Below, piece by piece: positions 25,363 through 34,569 of a stretch of 64,000 bases of DNA. This DNA comes from Seohaeicola zhoushanensis. GTDB lineage: Bacteria > Pseudomonadota > Alphaproteobacteria > Rhodobacterales > Rhodobacteraceae. Within the stretch, counting starts at the first letter, position 1. Each line of letters begins with the position of its first letter. Under the pieces are notes generated by a model. The model was not told the DNA's origin and did not search any database. It worked only from the letters and a program-made list of their open reading frames with translations. Position numbers and translations under genes: made by a program. The DNA lies in assembly GCF_014656415.1 (NCBI RefSeq), contig NZ_BNCJ01000008.1, positions 117,605 to 181,604 of the forward strand. Direction: 5' to 3'.

Positions 25363-25821
25363 ATGAAGCTTTCTACCAAGGGACGCTATGCGATGGTGGC
25401 TCTGGCGGACATCGCGCTGCAACCGGAGAGTGCATTGGTGACGCTTGCCGATATCGCGCAGCGCCAGAAGATCTCGTTGCCCTATCTCGAACAGCTCTTC
25501 GTCAAGCTGCGCCGGGCCGAGCTGGTGACCTCGGTGCGCGGGCCGGGCGGCGGCTATCGGCTGGGCCGGCCGGCCAAGGACATCCGCATCGCCGACGTGT
25601 TGGCGGCGGTGGACGAGACGGTGGATGCGATGCACAAGGGGGCCGGCGCCTCGGGCGGGTCTTCGGGCAGCCGGGCGCAGTCGCTGACCAACCGGCTGTG
25701 GGAGAGCCTGAGCGCCAACGTCTATGTTTTCCTGCACCAGACCAGCCTGGCCGATGTGATCGGCAACCAGCTGGCGCCCTGTCCGGCGGTGCCGGGGCTG
25801 TTTGCGGTGGTGGACGAATAG
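25363..25821 (+). CDS. iscR: Rrf2 family regulator IscR-like, heading suf operon
   Basis: 152 residues from ATG at 25363. The Rrf2 winged helix (KLSTKGRYAMVALADIAL, KISLPYLEQLFVKLRRAELV, SVRGPGGGYRLGRP) is clear. The canonical cluster ligands (three cysteines near 92-106) are absent: residues 91-106 read HKGAGASGGSSGSRAQ. Cys140 (LAPCPA) is the only cysteine. Rhodobacter IscR is known to deviate from the canonical ligand set, so this may still sense Fe-S status. It is probably autoregulatory with the downstream suf genes. Confidence 0.88.
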   Translation: MKLSTKGRYAMVALADIALQPESALVTLADIAQRQKISLPYLEQLFVKLRRAELVTSVRGPGGGYRLGRPAKDIRIADVLAAVDETVDAMHKGAGASGGSSGSRAQSLTNRLWESLSANVYVFLHQTSLADVIGNQLAPCPAVPGLFAVVDE

Positions 25822-25861
25822 GCCCGCCGGGCCTGCCGTCCTGTTCGAACTGAAGGAAAAG

Positions 25862-26911
25862 ATGACTCTGATGCGTGTCTATCTCGACCATAACGCGACC
25901 GCCCCGCTGCGCCCCGAGGCGCGGGCGGCGATGATCGCGGCGATGGACGTGGTGGGCAACCCATCGAGCGTTCATGCCGAGGGGCGTGCCGCCAAGGCGC
26001 TTGTCGAGCGCGCGCGCGCGCAGGTCGCCTCGGCCTTCGGCGCCGACGGGGCCGACGTGATTTTCACCTCGGGCGCGACCGAGGCGGCGGCTCTGGCCTG
26101 TGCCGGGCGTGGGCTGCTGGGCGCGGCGATCGAGCATGACGCGGTGGGAGCCTGGGTCAGCGACGACCTGCCGGTCGACGCCGGCGGGCTGGTGCAGGTG
26201 GCGGACCCGGCGCGCTCGGTGCTGCAGATGGCCAATTCCGAGACCGGCGTGGTGCAGGCGCTGCCCGAGGGGCTGGCCGTGACCGATGCGACGCAGGCCT
26301 TCGGCAAGCTGCCGGTCGCCTTCAACTGGTGCGGCGCGCAGATGGCGCTGATTTCGGCGCACAAGCTGGGCGGGCCGAAGGGGATCGGCGCACTGGTGGT
26401 GCGGCGCGGCACCGAGATCGCGGCGCAGCTGCGCGGCGGCGGGCAGGAGATGGGCCGGCGTGCCGGGACCGAGAACATCATCGGCATCGCGGGCTTTGGC
26501 GCGGCCGCCGAGGCGGCGGTGCGCGAGCTGGCCAGCGGCGTCTGGGATGACGTCGCGAAACTTAGAAATATTCTAGAAAACAGTCTTGAGGCTGCCGGAA
26601 ATAAGACTATTTTTGTCGGGAAAGATTCGCCGCGTCTGCCCAACACCTCGTGCATCGTCACGCCGGGCTGGAAGGGTGAGACCCAGGTGATGCAGATGGA
26701 CCTGGCTGGTTTTGCGATCAGCGCGGGCTCCGCCTGTTCCAGCGGAAAAGTAAGGGCTTCGCGCGTTTTGCGTGCCATGGGCTTTGACGAGGGTGCTGCG
26801 GCAAGCGCGATACGCGTGTCGCTGGGGACTCAGACAACGGAAGAGCAGGTGCTGCGGTTCGCAGAGGCCTGGCTCGCCAAGGAAAAGAAACATCGCGCGC
26901 GCGCCGCGTGA
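25862..26911 (+). CDS. Class V cysteine desulfurase (IscS/NifS-like)
   Basis: 349 residues from ATG at 25862 (GAAGGA upstream). It has MRVYLDHNATAPLRPEARAAM, the PLP lysine Lys168 in SAHKLGGPKG, and catalytic Cys292 in SAGSACSSGKVRAS. It supplies sulfur by converting cysteine to alanine. A second desulfurase, SufS, ends the operon, so the two may be specialised. Shortened relative to IscS (about 400), it lacks the C-terminal extension that docks IscU. Bases 26556-26630 form an AT-rich island with rare codons (AGA, CTA, AGT). Confidence 0.88.
   Translation: MTLMRVYLDHNATAPLRPEARAAMIAAMDVVGNPSSVHAEGRAAKALVERARAQVASAFGADGADVIFTSGATEAAALACAGRGLLGAAIEHDAVGAWVSDDLPVDAGGLVQVADPARSVLQMANSETGVVQALPEGLAVTDATQAFGKLPVAFNWCGAQMALISAHKLGGPKGIGALVVRRGTEIAAQLRGGGQEMGRRAGTENIIGIAGFGAAAEAAVRELASGVWDDVAKLRNILENSLEAAGNKTIFVGKDSPRLPNTSCIVTPGWKGETQVMQMDLAGFAISAGSACSSGKVRASRVLRAMGFDEGAAASAIRVSLGTQTTEEQVLRFAEAWLAKEKKHRARAA
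26562..26576. promoter_or_regulatory. Irr-box-like element inside csd
   Basis: TTAGAAATATTCTAG matches TTAGAA-N3-TTCTAA at 11 of 12 defined positions and lies 351 bp before sufB within the coding sequence. It is embedded in an AT-rich, rare-codon stretch of a GC-rich gene. Downstream, TTGAGG (26586-26591) and TATTTT (about 26608) could form a weak promoter. It may give extra iron control of sufB onward. Confidence 0.4.
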
Positions 26912-26926
26912 GGTCAGGAGACGGAT

Positions 26927-28450
26927 ATGGCCGCATTGGACCAGACCCAGGTTAAGGAAGGCGTCGATCAGGAGACGGTCGACGCGGTGCGCGAGGTGGG
27001 CGGCGCCTATAAATACGGCTGGAACACCGAGATCGAGACGGATTACGCGCCCAAGGGCCTGACCGAGGACATCGTGCGGCTGATCTCGTCGAAGAACGAG
27101 GAACCGCAGTGGATGACCGACTGGCGGCTCGAGGCCTATGCCCGCTGGCTGACCAAGGAAGAGCCGAAGTGGGCGATGGTCGATTATCCGGAAATCGACT
27201 TCCAGGACCAGTATTACTATGCCCGGCCCAAGAGCATGGCGGAAAAGCCCAAGTCGCTCGACGAGGTCGACCCCAAGCTGCTGGCGACCTATGAAAAGCT
27301 CGGCATCCCGCTGAAGGAGCAGATGATCCTCGCCGGGGTGGAAGGTGCGGAATCGCTGCCGGCCGAGGGCCGCAAGGTCGCGGTCGACGCGGTCTTCGAC
27401 TCGGTTTCGGTGGGCACCACCTTCCAGGCCGAGCTGAAGAAGGCCGGCGTCATCTTCTGCTCGATCTCCGAGGCGATCCGCGAGCATCCCGAGCTGGTGA
27501 GGAAATACCTCGGCTCGGTGGTTCCGGTCTCGGACAACTTCTATGCGACGCTGAACTCTGCCGTCTTCTCGGACGGGTCCTTCGTCTATGTCCCGCCGGG
27601 CGTCCGCTGCCCGATGGAGCTGTCGACCTATTTCCGCATCAACGCCGAGAACACCGGCCAGTTCGAGCGGACGCTGATCATTGCCGACAAAGGCTCTTAC
27701 GTGAGCTACCTCGAAGGCTGCACCGCGCCCAAGCGCGACAAGGCGCAGCTGCACGCGGCGGTGGTTGAGATCATCGTCGAGGAAGACGCCGAGGTGAAAT
27801 ACTCGACCGTCCAGAACTGGTATCCGGGCGACGAGAACGGCAAGGGCGGCATCTACAACTTCGTCACCAAGCGCGCCGATTGCCGGGGCGACCGGGCCAA
27901 GGTGATGTGGACCCAGGTGGAAACCGGTTCGGCCGTGACCTGGAAGTATCCCTCCTGCATCCTGCGCGGCGACGACAGCCAGGGCGAGTTCTACTCCATC
28001 GCCATCGCCAACAACTACCAGCAGGCCGATACCGGCACCAAGATGATCCACCTCGGCAAGAACACCAAGAGCCGGATCGTGTCGAAGGGGATCAGCGCGG
28101 GCCACGCGCAGAACACCTATCGCGGGCTGGTCTCGATGCACCCGAAGGCCAAGAACTCGCGCAACTACACCCAGTGCGACAGCCTGCTGATCGGCGATCA
28201 GTGCGGCGCGCATACGGTTCCCTATATCGAGGTCAAGAACAACTCGTCCCGCGTCGAACACGAGGCGACCACCTCGAAGGTGGACGAGGACCAGCTGTTC
28301 TACTGCCGCTCGCGCGGGATGGACGAGGAAGAGGCGGTGGCGCTGGTCGTCAACGGTTTCTGCAAGGACGTGCTGCAGGCGCTGCCGATGGAATTTGCCA
28401 TGGAGGCGCAGCAGCTGGTGGCGATCTCGCTGGAAGGGTCGGTGGGCTGA
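26927..28450 (+). CDS. sufB: Fe-S assembly protein SufB
   Basis: 507 residues from ATG at 26927, AGGAG upstream. SufB forms the SufBC2D scaffold with SufC and SufD, on which Fe-S clusters are built. The [31 protein letters not shown] segment and the cluster-region ENRAEDRSVEHEA-like [23 protein letters not shown] are conserved, and length is typical. It follows csd by 15 bp. Two short genes lie between it and sufC. Confidence 0.97.
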   Translation: MAALDQTQVKEGVDQETVDAVREVGGAYKYGWNTEIETDYAPKGLTEDIVRLISSKNEEPQWMTDWRLEAYARWLTKEEPKWAMVDYPEIDFQDQYYYARPKSMAEKPKSLDEVDPKLLATYEKLGIPLKEQMILAGVEGAESLPAEGRKVAVDAVFDSVSVGTTFQAELKKAGVIFCSISEAIREHPELVRKYLGSVVPVSDNFYATLNSAVFSDGSFVYVPPGVRCPMELSTYFRINAENTGQFERTLIIADKGSYVSYLEGCTAPKRDKAQLHAAVVEIIVEEDAEVKYSTVQNWYPGDENGKGGIYNFVTKRADCRGDRAKVMWTQVETGSAVTWKYPSCILRGDDSQGEFYSIAIANNYQQADTGTKMIHLGKNTKSRIVSKGISAGHAQNTYRGLVSMHPKAKNSRNYTQCDSLLIGDQCGAHTVPYIEVKNNSSRVEHEATTSKVDEDQLFYCRSRGMDEEEAVALVVNGFCKDVLQALPMEFAMEAQQLVAISLEGSVG

Positions 28451-28473
28451 GCCCCCTTTGGAGTTGCCGATGA

Positions 28474-28812
28474 ATGGCGCCCTACATACTGCCGATCGGT
28501 CTGCTGATCGCCTCGAACGTCTTCATGACCTTCGCCTGGTACGGCCATCTCGGCCACAAGGCCGCGCCCCTTTGGATCGCGGTGATGGTCAGCTGGGGCA
28601 TCGCCTTCTTCGAATACTGGCTGGCGGTGCCGGCCAACCGGATCGGGCATCAGGTCTATTCGGCGGCGCAGCTCAAGACCATGCAGGAGGTCATCACGCT
28701 GGTGATCTTCGCCGGCTTCTCGGTGTTCTGGCTGAAGGAAAGCCTCAGCTGGGGCGTCGTCGCCGGGTTCGTGCTGATCGCCGCCGGGGCGGCGCTTGTC
28801 TTCAGGGGGTAA
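28474..28812 (+). CDS. DUF486 (DMT-type) membrane protein
   Basis: 112 residues, four hydrophobic helices: [47 protein letters not shown], a third near [17 protein letters not shown], and [16 protein letters not shown]. This matches the DUF486 half-size DMT family. Position within suf is unusual; I see no link to Fe-S assembly. It lies 23 bp after sufB. Confidence 0.85.
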   Translation: MAPYILPIGLLIASNVFMTFAWYGHLGHKAAPLWIAVMVSWGIAFFEYWLAVPANRIGHQVYSAAQLKTMQEVITLVIFAGFSVFWLKESLSWGVVAGFVLIAAGAALVFRG

Positions 28813-28816
28813 GGAC

Positions 28817-29131
28817 ATGATCGTGACCACCACGCCCAATATCGAGGGCCACCTGATCGCGGAATACAAGGGCATCGTCGTCGGCGAGGCGATCATGGGG
28901 GCGAACGTCGTGCGCGACATCTTTGCCTCGATCACCGATATCGTCGGCGGCCGGTCGGGCGCCTACGAGGGCAAGCTGCAGGACGCGCGCGAGACGGCGC
29001 TGGCCGAACTGGAGGCCCGCGCGCGGGCGCTGGGGGCCAATGCGGTTGTCGGCGTCGATCTGGATTACGAGGTTGTCGGGCAGTCGATGCTGATGGTCTC
29101 GGCCTCGGGCACCGCCGTGGTGATCGACTGA
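28817..29131 (+). CDS. YbjQ/UPF0145 family protein
   Basis: 104 residues from ATG at 28817 with AAGGA. The sequence [36 protein letters not shown] and [18 protein letters not shown] are the DUF74/YbjQ family marks, often described as heavy-metal-binding. Role unknown; in the same operon between sufB and sufC, so possibly related to metal handling, but that is inference. Confidence 0.9.
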   Translation: MIVTTTPNIEGHLIAEYKGIVVGEAIMGANVVRDIFASITDIVGGRSGAYEGKLQDARETALAELEARARALGANAVVGVDLDYEVVGQSMLMVSASGTAVVID

Positions 29132-29198
29132 GGCGTCGGGTTTCAAGGAATAACGGCTGTGCCCGATTGGCGCGCGGCCTTGAGAGATGAGGTGGAAA

Positions 29199-29953
<755 letters not shown>

Positions 29954-29954
<1 letters not shown>

Positions 29955-31234
29955 TGGCCCTGCCGCAACGCAAGCAGAGCGCGACCGAGGCCCGGCTCGC
30001 CGGGCTGGTGCTGCCCGCGGGCGGCTGGTCGGAACCGCCCCGGCGCGAGGCGCTGGACCGGCTCGCCGCAATGGGCCTGCCCGACCGGCGGGACGAATAC
30101 TGGCGCTTTACCCGCCCCGATACGCTGGTGCAGCCCGAGGCGCCTTCGGCGCGGCTGATGGCCGATGACGAGGCGCCGCTGTTCGGCCAGACCGAGCGGC
30201 TGCGGATCGTCTTTGTCGATGGCGTCTTCGATGCCGCCGCTTCGGACGACCTGGCGCTGGAAGGCGTGAGCATCGAGAGGCTGGCCGAGACCGCCGGCAA
30301 AGACATCCACTGGGCGCGCGACCTTTACGGCGTGCTCGAGGCGCGCGGGCAGACCCCGGTGCAGCGCCCCTTCGCGGCGCTGAACACCGCCTTTGCCAGC
30401 GATGGCGTGCTGATCCATGTCACGGGCCGGCCGAGCAAGCCGATCAACCTGGTTTATGTCCATGAATCAGAGACTTCTGACGTGATCCTGCACCATGTCG
30501 TGAAGGTCGATGCCGGGGGCGAGGCCACCATTCTGGAGAACGGCCCGGCAGCGGCGCGGTTCAACAAGTGCATGGAAGTCGACATTGCCGATACCGGCAA
30601 GCTGCACCTGGTGCGCGCGCAGGGCCGTGACCACGACCGGCGGGCGGCCACCCATGTCTTTGCCCGGCTGGGCGCGGAATCGGTGTTCAAGTCCTTCACC
30701 CTCTCGGTGAACGGTGTGCTGACCCGCAACGAGGTGGTGGTCGAGCTGACCGGCGATGACGCCATCGCCCATGTCGCGGGCGCCTGCGTCGGTGACGGCG
30801 ATTTCCACCATGACGACACCGTCTTCGTCACCCATGACGCGGTTGGCTGCGAAAGCCGGCAGGTGTTCAAGAAGGTGCTGCGCAACGGTGCGGTCGGCGT
30901 GTTCCAAGGCAAGATCCTGGTGAAGCCCGGCGCGCAGAAGACCGACGGCTATCAGATCAGCCAGTCGCTGCTGCTGGACGAGGACAGCCAGTTCCTCGCC
31001 AAGCCCGAGCTCGAGATCTATGCCGATGACGTCGCCTGTTCGCACGGCTCGACCTCGGGCGCGATCGACGAGACTGCGCTGTTCTACCTGCGCTCGCGCG
31101 GGGTGCCGCATACGGAGGCGACCAACCTGCTGACGCTGGCCTTCCTGGCCGAGGCGGTGGCCGAGATCGAAGATGCGGACCTTGCCGCCGATATCGTCGC
31201 GCGGCTGGAAGGCTGGCTGGCCCGGCGGAGCTGA
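29954..31234 (+). CDS. sufD: Fe-S assembly protein SufD
   Basis: 426 residues from ATG at 29954 that shares its A with the sufC stop. SufD partners SufB and SufC. The carboxy-terminal region QISQSLLLDEDSQFLAKPELEIYADDVACSHGSTSG followed by LFYLRSRGVP is a hallmark. An upstream GTG at 29951 is an alternative start. Its stop overlaps the first Yip1-like ATG by one base. Confidence 0.96.
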
Positions 31235-31722
31235 TGGCAGTCACCTCGGATATCACCGCGACCTATCGCGGGCCCGGCCGTGTGATCGGCCGGATGCTGG
31301 CCGATGGCCGGCAGGAAGGCCGGGTGCTGACCTTCGCCCTGGTCGCGGGGCTGTTGTTCTTCGTGGCAAATGCGCCGTTCCAGGCGCGCGAGGCCGAGCT
31401 GGACCCGAACGGCCCGCTGGCGGTGCGGCTGTACTGGAGCGCCTTCTTCTGGGTGCTGATGGTGCCGCTACTGGCCTACGGGCTGGCCGCCGTGCTCTGG
31501 GTGCTGGCGCGGATCACGCGGCGGCGCATCAGCGGCTATGGCATCCGCCTCTCTCTGGTCTGGGCGCTCTTGGCCTCGTCGCCAGTGGCGCTGCTGGCGG
31601 GGCTGGTCTCGGGCTTCATCGGGCCGGGGCGGCAGCTCGACATCGTCGGTCTGGCCTGGCTCGCGGTTTTCGGCTGGTTCCTGATCGCCGGGCTGCTGCG
31701 CGCCGAAAGGGCCGGGACATGA
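31234..31722 (+). CDS. Yip1-like membrane protein A
   Basis: 162 residues, four or five hydrophobic segments (TFALVAGLLFFVANAPFQ, AFFWVLMVPLLAYGLAAVLWVLA, LSLVWALLASSPVALLAGLVSGFIG, VGLAWLAVFGWFLIAGLL). It resembles Yip1/DUF-type small membrane proteins. Located between sufD and a second Yip1-like gene with 1- and 4-bp overlaps, so it is coupled to suf. No known role in Fe-S assembly. Confidence 0.75.
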   Translation: MAVTSDITATYRGPGRVIGRMLADGRQEGRVLTFALVAGLLFFVANAPFQAREAELDPNGPLAVRLYWSAFFWVLMVPLLAYGLAAVLWVLARITRRRISGYGIRLSLVWALLASSPVALLAGLVSGFIGPGRQLDIVGLAWLAVFGWFLIAGLLRAERAGT

Positions 31723-32309
31723 CGCTGGACGACGCCCGCACCCTGGCCTTGCAGAGCGTGACCGACCCCGCCGCTGCCGCCCGCGCGGTGCTGGCGCTGA
31801 AGCTGCCGCGCGCGGTGCTCTGGCAGGGGCTGGTGCTGATGGCGGTGCTCCAGGCGATGATCTACGCTGTCTCGGACATCGCCTTTCCCGGCCCCAACAC
31901 GACGCGCTGGATCTTCGGCGCGCCGCTCCAGTTCTTCGCCATCGCGCTGCTGGGGATGGTGCTCTTCGTCTATGCGTTGCATTTCGCGGGGCGGATGTTC
32001 GATGGCCATGGCAGCCTCGAGGACGTGCTGGCCGTCATGGTCTGGCTCAACGCCCTGCGCGCATTGGTGCAGGTGGCGATGCTGGTGCTCTCGCTGACCG
32101 TTCCGATGCTGGCCATCGTGCTGATGCTGGGGGCGACCTTCGTCGGCCTCTACATCACCGTGCATTTCATCAAGCAGGCGCTGCGGCTGAACTCGCTGCT
32201 GAATGCCTTCTTCGTGATGCTGATCGCCTCGCTGGTGATCGGGATCGCGCTTTCCATTCTGATCTCCGTTGTCGGAGACCCGCTTCCAGGAGCGAACGGC
32301 CATGTATGA
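31719..32309 (+). CDS. Yip1 family membrane protein B
   Basis: 196 residues with a charged N-terminus (TLDDARTLALQSVTDPAAAARAVLALKLP) and five hydrophobic stretches (MAVLQAMIYAVSDIAF, FFAIALLGMVLFVYALHFAG, VQVAMLVLSLTVPML and following). The layout is that of the YIP1 domain. ATGA overlap with the previous gene, and an 8-bp overlap with sufS, show coupling with the suf operon. Confidence 0.8.
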   Translation: MTLDDARTLALQSVTDPAAAARAVLALKLPRAVLWQGLVLMAVLQAMIYAVSDIAFPGPNTTRWIFGAPLQFFAIALLGMVLFVYALHFAGRMFDGHGSLEDVLAVMVWLNALRALVQVAMLVLSLTVPMLAIVLMLGATFVGLYITVHFIKQALRLNSLLNAFFVMLIASLVIGIALSILISVVGDPLPGANGHV

Positions 32310-33522
32310 CGTCGCAAGGATCCGCAAGGATTTCCCCATTCTCTCGCGCGAGGTGAACGGCCAGCCGCTGACCTATCTCGACAACGGCGCCTCGGCGCAG
32401 AAGCCGCAGGTGGTGATCGACGCGGTGACGCGCGCTTATGCGCATGAATATGCGAACGTTCACAGGGGCTTGCATTACCTTTCGAACCTCGCGACCGAGA
32501 AATACGAGGCGGTGCGCGGCACCGTGGCGCGCTTCCTTGGCGCGGCGTCCGAGCATGAGATCGTGCTGAACACCGGCACCACCATGGGCATCAACACGGT
32601 CGCCTATGGCTGGGCGATGCCGCGCCTGCAGGCCGGCGATGAGATCGTGCTGAGCGTGATGGAGCATCACGCCAACATCGTCCCCTGGCACTTCCTGCGC
32701 GAACGCCAGGGCGTTGTGCTGAAGTGGGTCGACATGGACGACAGCGGCGCGCTGGACCCGCAGGCGGTGATCGACGCCATCGGCCCGAAGACCAAGCTGG
32801 TGGCAATCACCCATTGTTCCAACGTGTTGGGGACCGTTGTTGACGTCAAGACCATCACCGCCGGCGCCCATGCCAAGGGGGTTCCGGTGCTGGTCGACGG
32901 CAGCCAGGGTGCGGTGCACATGCCGGTCAACGTCATGGACATCGACTGCGATTTCTACGCCATCACCGGGCACAAGCTCTATGGGCCGTCGGCCTCGGGC
33001 GCGATCTACATCAAGGCCGATCGCATGGCCGAGATGCGCCCCTTCCTGGGCGGCGGCGACATGATCCGCGAGGTCACGCGCGAGAATGTGACCTACAACG
33101 ACCCGCCGATGATGTTCGAGGCGGGCACGCCGGGGATCGTGCAGATCATCGGTCTGGGCGTGGCGCTCGACTACATGATGGACATCGGGCTGGAAAACAT
33201 CGCCCGCCACGAGGCCGACCTGCGCGACTATGCCTTCCAACGGCTGCGCGGGCTGAACTGGCTGCACCTGCAGGGCACGGTGCAGGACAAGGCGGCGATC
33301 TTCTCGTTCACGCTCGATGGCGCGGCCCATGCGCATGACATCTCGACCATCCTCGACAAGAAGGGTGTCGCCGTGCGCGCCGGCCATCACTGCGCCGGTC
33401 CGCTGATGGAGCGTCTGGGCGTGACGGCAACCTGCCGGGCGTCCTTCGGGCTCTACAACACGCCCGAAGAGGTCGACCGGCTGGTCGAGGCGCTGGAACT
33501 GGCGCACGATCTGCTGGGCTGA
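32302..33522 (+). CDS. sufS: Cysteine desulfurase SufS
   Basis: 406 residues from ATG at 32302; the frame continues upstream but the family start is MYDVARIRKDFPILSREVNG. PLP lysine is Lys225 (TGHKLYGP), catalytic cysteine Cys364 (HHCAGPLMERLG) on the short SufS-type loop. Length and sequence are typical group II desulfurase. No sufE, sufT or sufA follows; the next gene is convergent. A SufE/SufU-like partner may be the IscU-like protein at 3383. Confidence 0.96.
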   Translation: MYDVARIRKDFPILSREVNGQPLTYLDNGASAQKPQVVIDAVTRAYAHEYANVHRGLHYLSNLATEKYEAVRGTVARFLGAASEHEIVLNTGTTMGINTVAYGWAMPRLQAGDEIVLSVMEHHANIVPWHFLRERQGVVLKWVDMDDSGALDPQAVIDAIGPKTKLVAITHCSNVLGTVVDVKTITAGAHAKGVPVLVDGSQGAVHMPVNVMDIDCDFYAITGHKLYGPSASGAIYIKADRMAEMRPFLGGGDMIREVTRENVTYNDPPMMFEAGTPGIVQIIGLGVALDYMMDIGLENIARHEADLRDYAFQRLRGLNWLHLQGTVQDKAAIFSFTLDGAAHAHDISTILDKKGVAVRAGHHCAGPLMERLGVTATCRASFGLYNTPEEVDRLVEALELAHDLLG

Positions 33523-33525
33523 GGG

Positions 33526-34569
33526 TCAGTAGCCGGTCATCTCGAGGTATCCCTTGCCCGCATGGCTGCCGGTGATGGTGACCGGGCCTTCCCAATAGGG
33601 AAATGAGGTCGTCATCCAGGCCTGCGGGTTCAGGGCGGTGACGTCGACGCTCAGCCCCTTGGCCGGAAGGTCGAGCCGCCAGCGCGTTGGCACGCCGCGC
33701 CCGGCGACCTGCGAGGTCGTCAAGGGCTCGACGCTCAGCGCGCCTTCGGGCAGGGCCTCGGCGCTGCCGTCGGGGCTGATCCAGGTGGCGGCGGTGAAAT
33801 CGCCCGCGGTGTCACGCAGGCGGAAGCCCATCATTTTCTCGCCGCCCTCGAAGGAGAGCGAGAACCAGTCCCAGCCGCTCTGCGTGCCCGACAGCGGCTG
33901 CGAGGACCATTCCCGGTCAAGCCAGCCCTGGCCGGTGACCCGCACGGGGCCATCTGGCAGGGTCAGGGTGCCGGTGACGTCGTAGGCAGGCTGCGAATAG
34001 TAGTGGCTGGCGTGGCCATCACGGGACTTGACGGAATAGCCCTGGTCGCCCTGTAGGACGAGCGGGCCCTGCGCCTCTAGGGTCAGGGCATAGGAGAAGT
34101 CCTGCCCCCGCGCACTCAGGCTCAGCGCGACTATGCCGGGGGCGGTGGCGCGCATCTCCCAGTCGTCGAGGTAGGCGAGGAAAGGCTCGGCACTTACGCC
34201 CGCCTGGCCGATGCCGCCGCGCGCGCGGCGTTCGGCGACGAAATGTCGGTCGGGCGTGGTCAGCGCCGCATGGGCCATCCAGAGCTGCGGACTGGCCCAG
34301 CCCTCGGCCTCGTATGGCGCGAGGGCCGAGCGGAAGAGGGTCCACTGGATGCCATAGTCCCTGCCGTCCTCGCCCGTCAGCGTGGCGGTCAGATACCACC
34401 ATTCGATGCGGAACTCCGGGTGCGCGCCGTGGTCGGCGGGGAAGCTCAGGCGATGGGCCGGGTCGGGCACGGCAAAGCCCTGGGCATCGGTGCCAAGGCC
34501 GGCAAAGCCCTGCGCCGTGGCGAAGCCGGGCAGGCAGAGCAGCAGCAGGGCGAGCAGCCTAGCGTTCAT
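33526..34569 (-). CDS. AttH-like lipocalin domain protein
   Basis: 347 residues from ATG at 34569 with a signal peptide (NARLLALLLLCLPGFATAQ). The EWWYLTATL motif and DREWSSQPLSGTQSGWDWFSL belong to the CrtC/AttH lipocalin-like family. Members beside ABC permeases are thought to bind hydrophobic compounds in the periplasm. It follows the FtsX gene with an 11-bp overlap and is convergent with sufS by 3 bp. Confidence 0.85.
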   Translation of the reverse strand: MNARLLALLLLCLPGFATAQGFAGLGTDAQGFAVPDPAHRLSFPADHGAHPEFRIEWWYLTATLTGEDGRDYGIQWTLFRSALAPYEAEGWASPQLWMAHAALTTPDRHFVAERRARGGIGQAGVSAEPFLAYLDDWEMRATAPGIVALSLSARGQDFSYALTLEAQGPLVLQGDQGYSVKSRDGHASHYYSQPAYDVTGTLTLPDGPVRVTGQGWLDREWSSQPLSGTQSGWDWFSLSFEGGEKMMGFRLRDTAGDFTAATWISPDGSAEALPEGALSVEPLTTSQVAGRGVPTRWRLDLPAKGLSVDVTALNPQAWMTTSFPYWEGPVTITGSHAGKGYLEMTGY

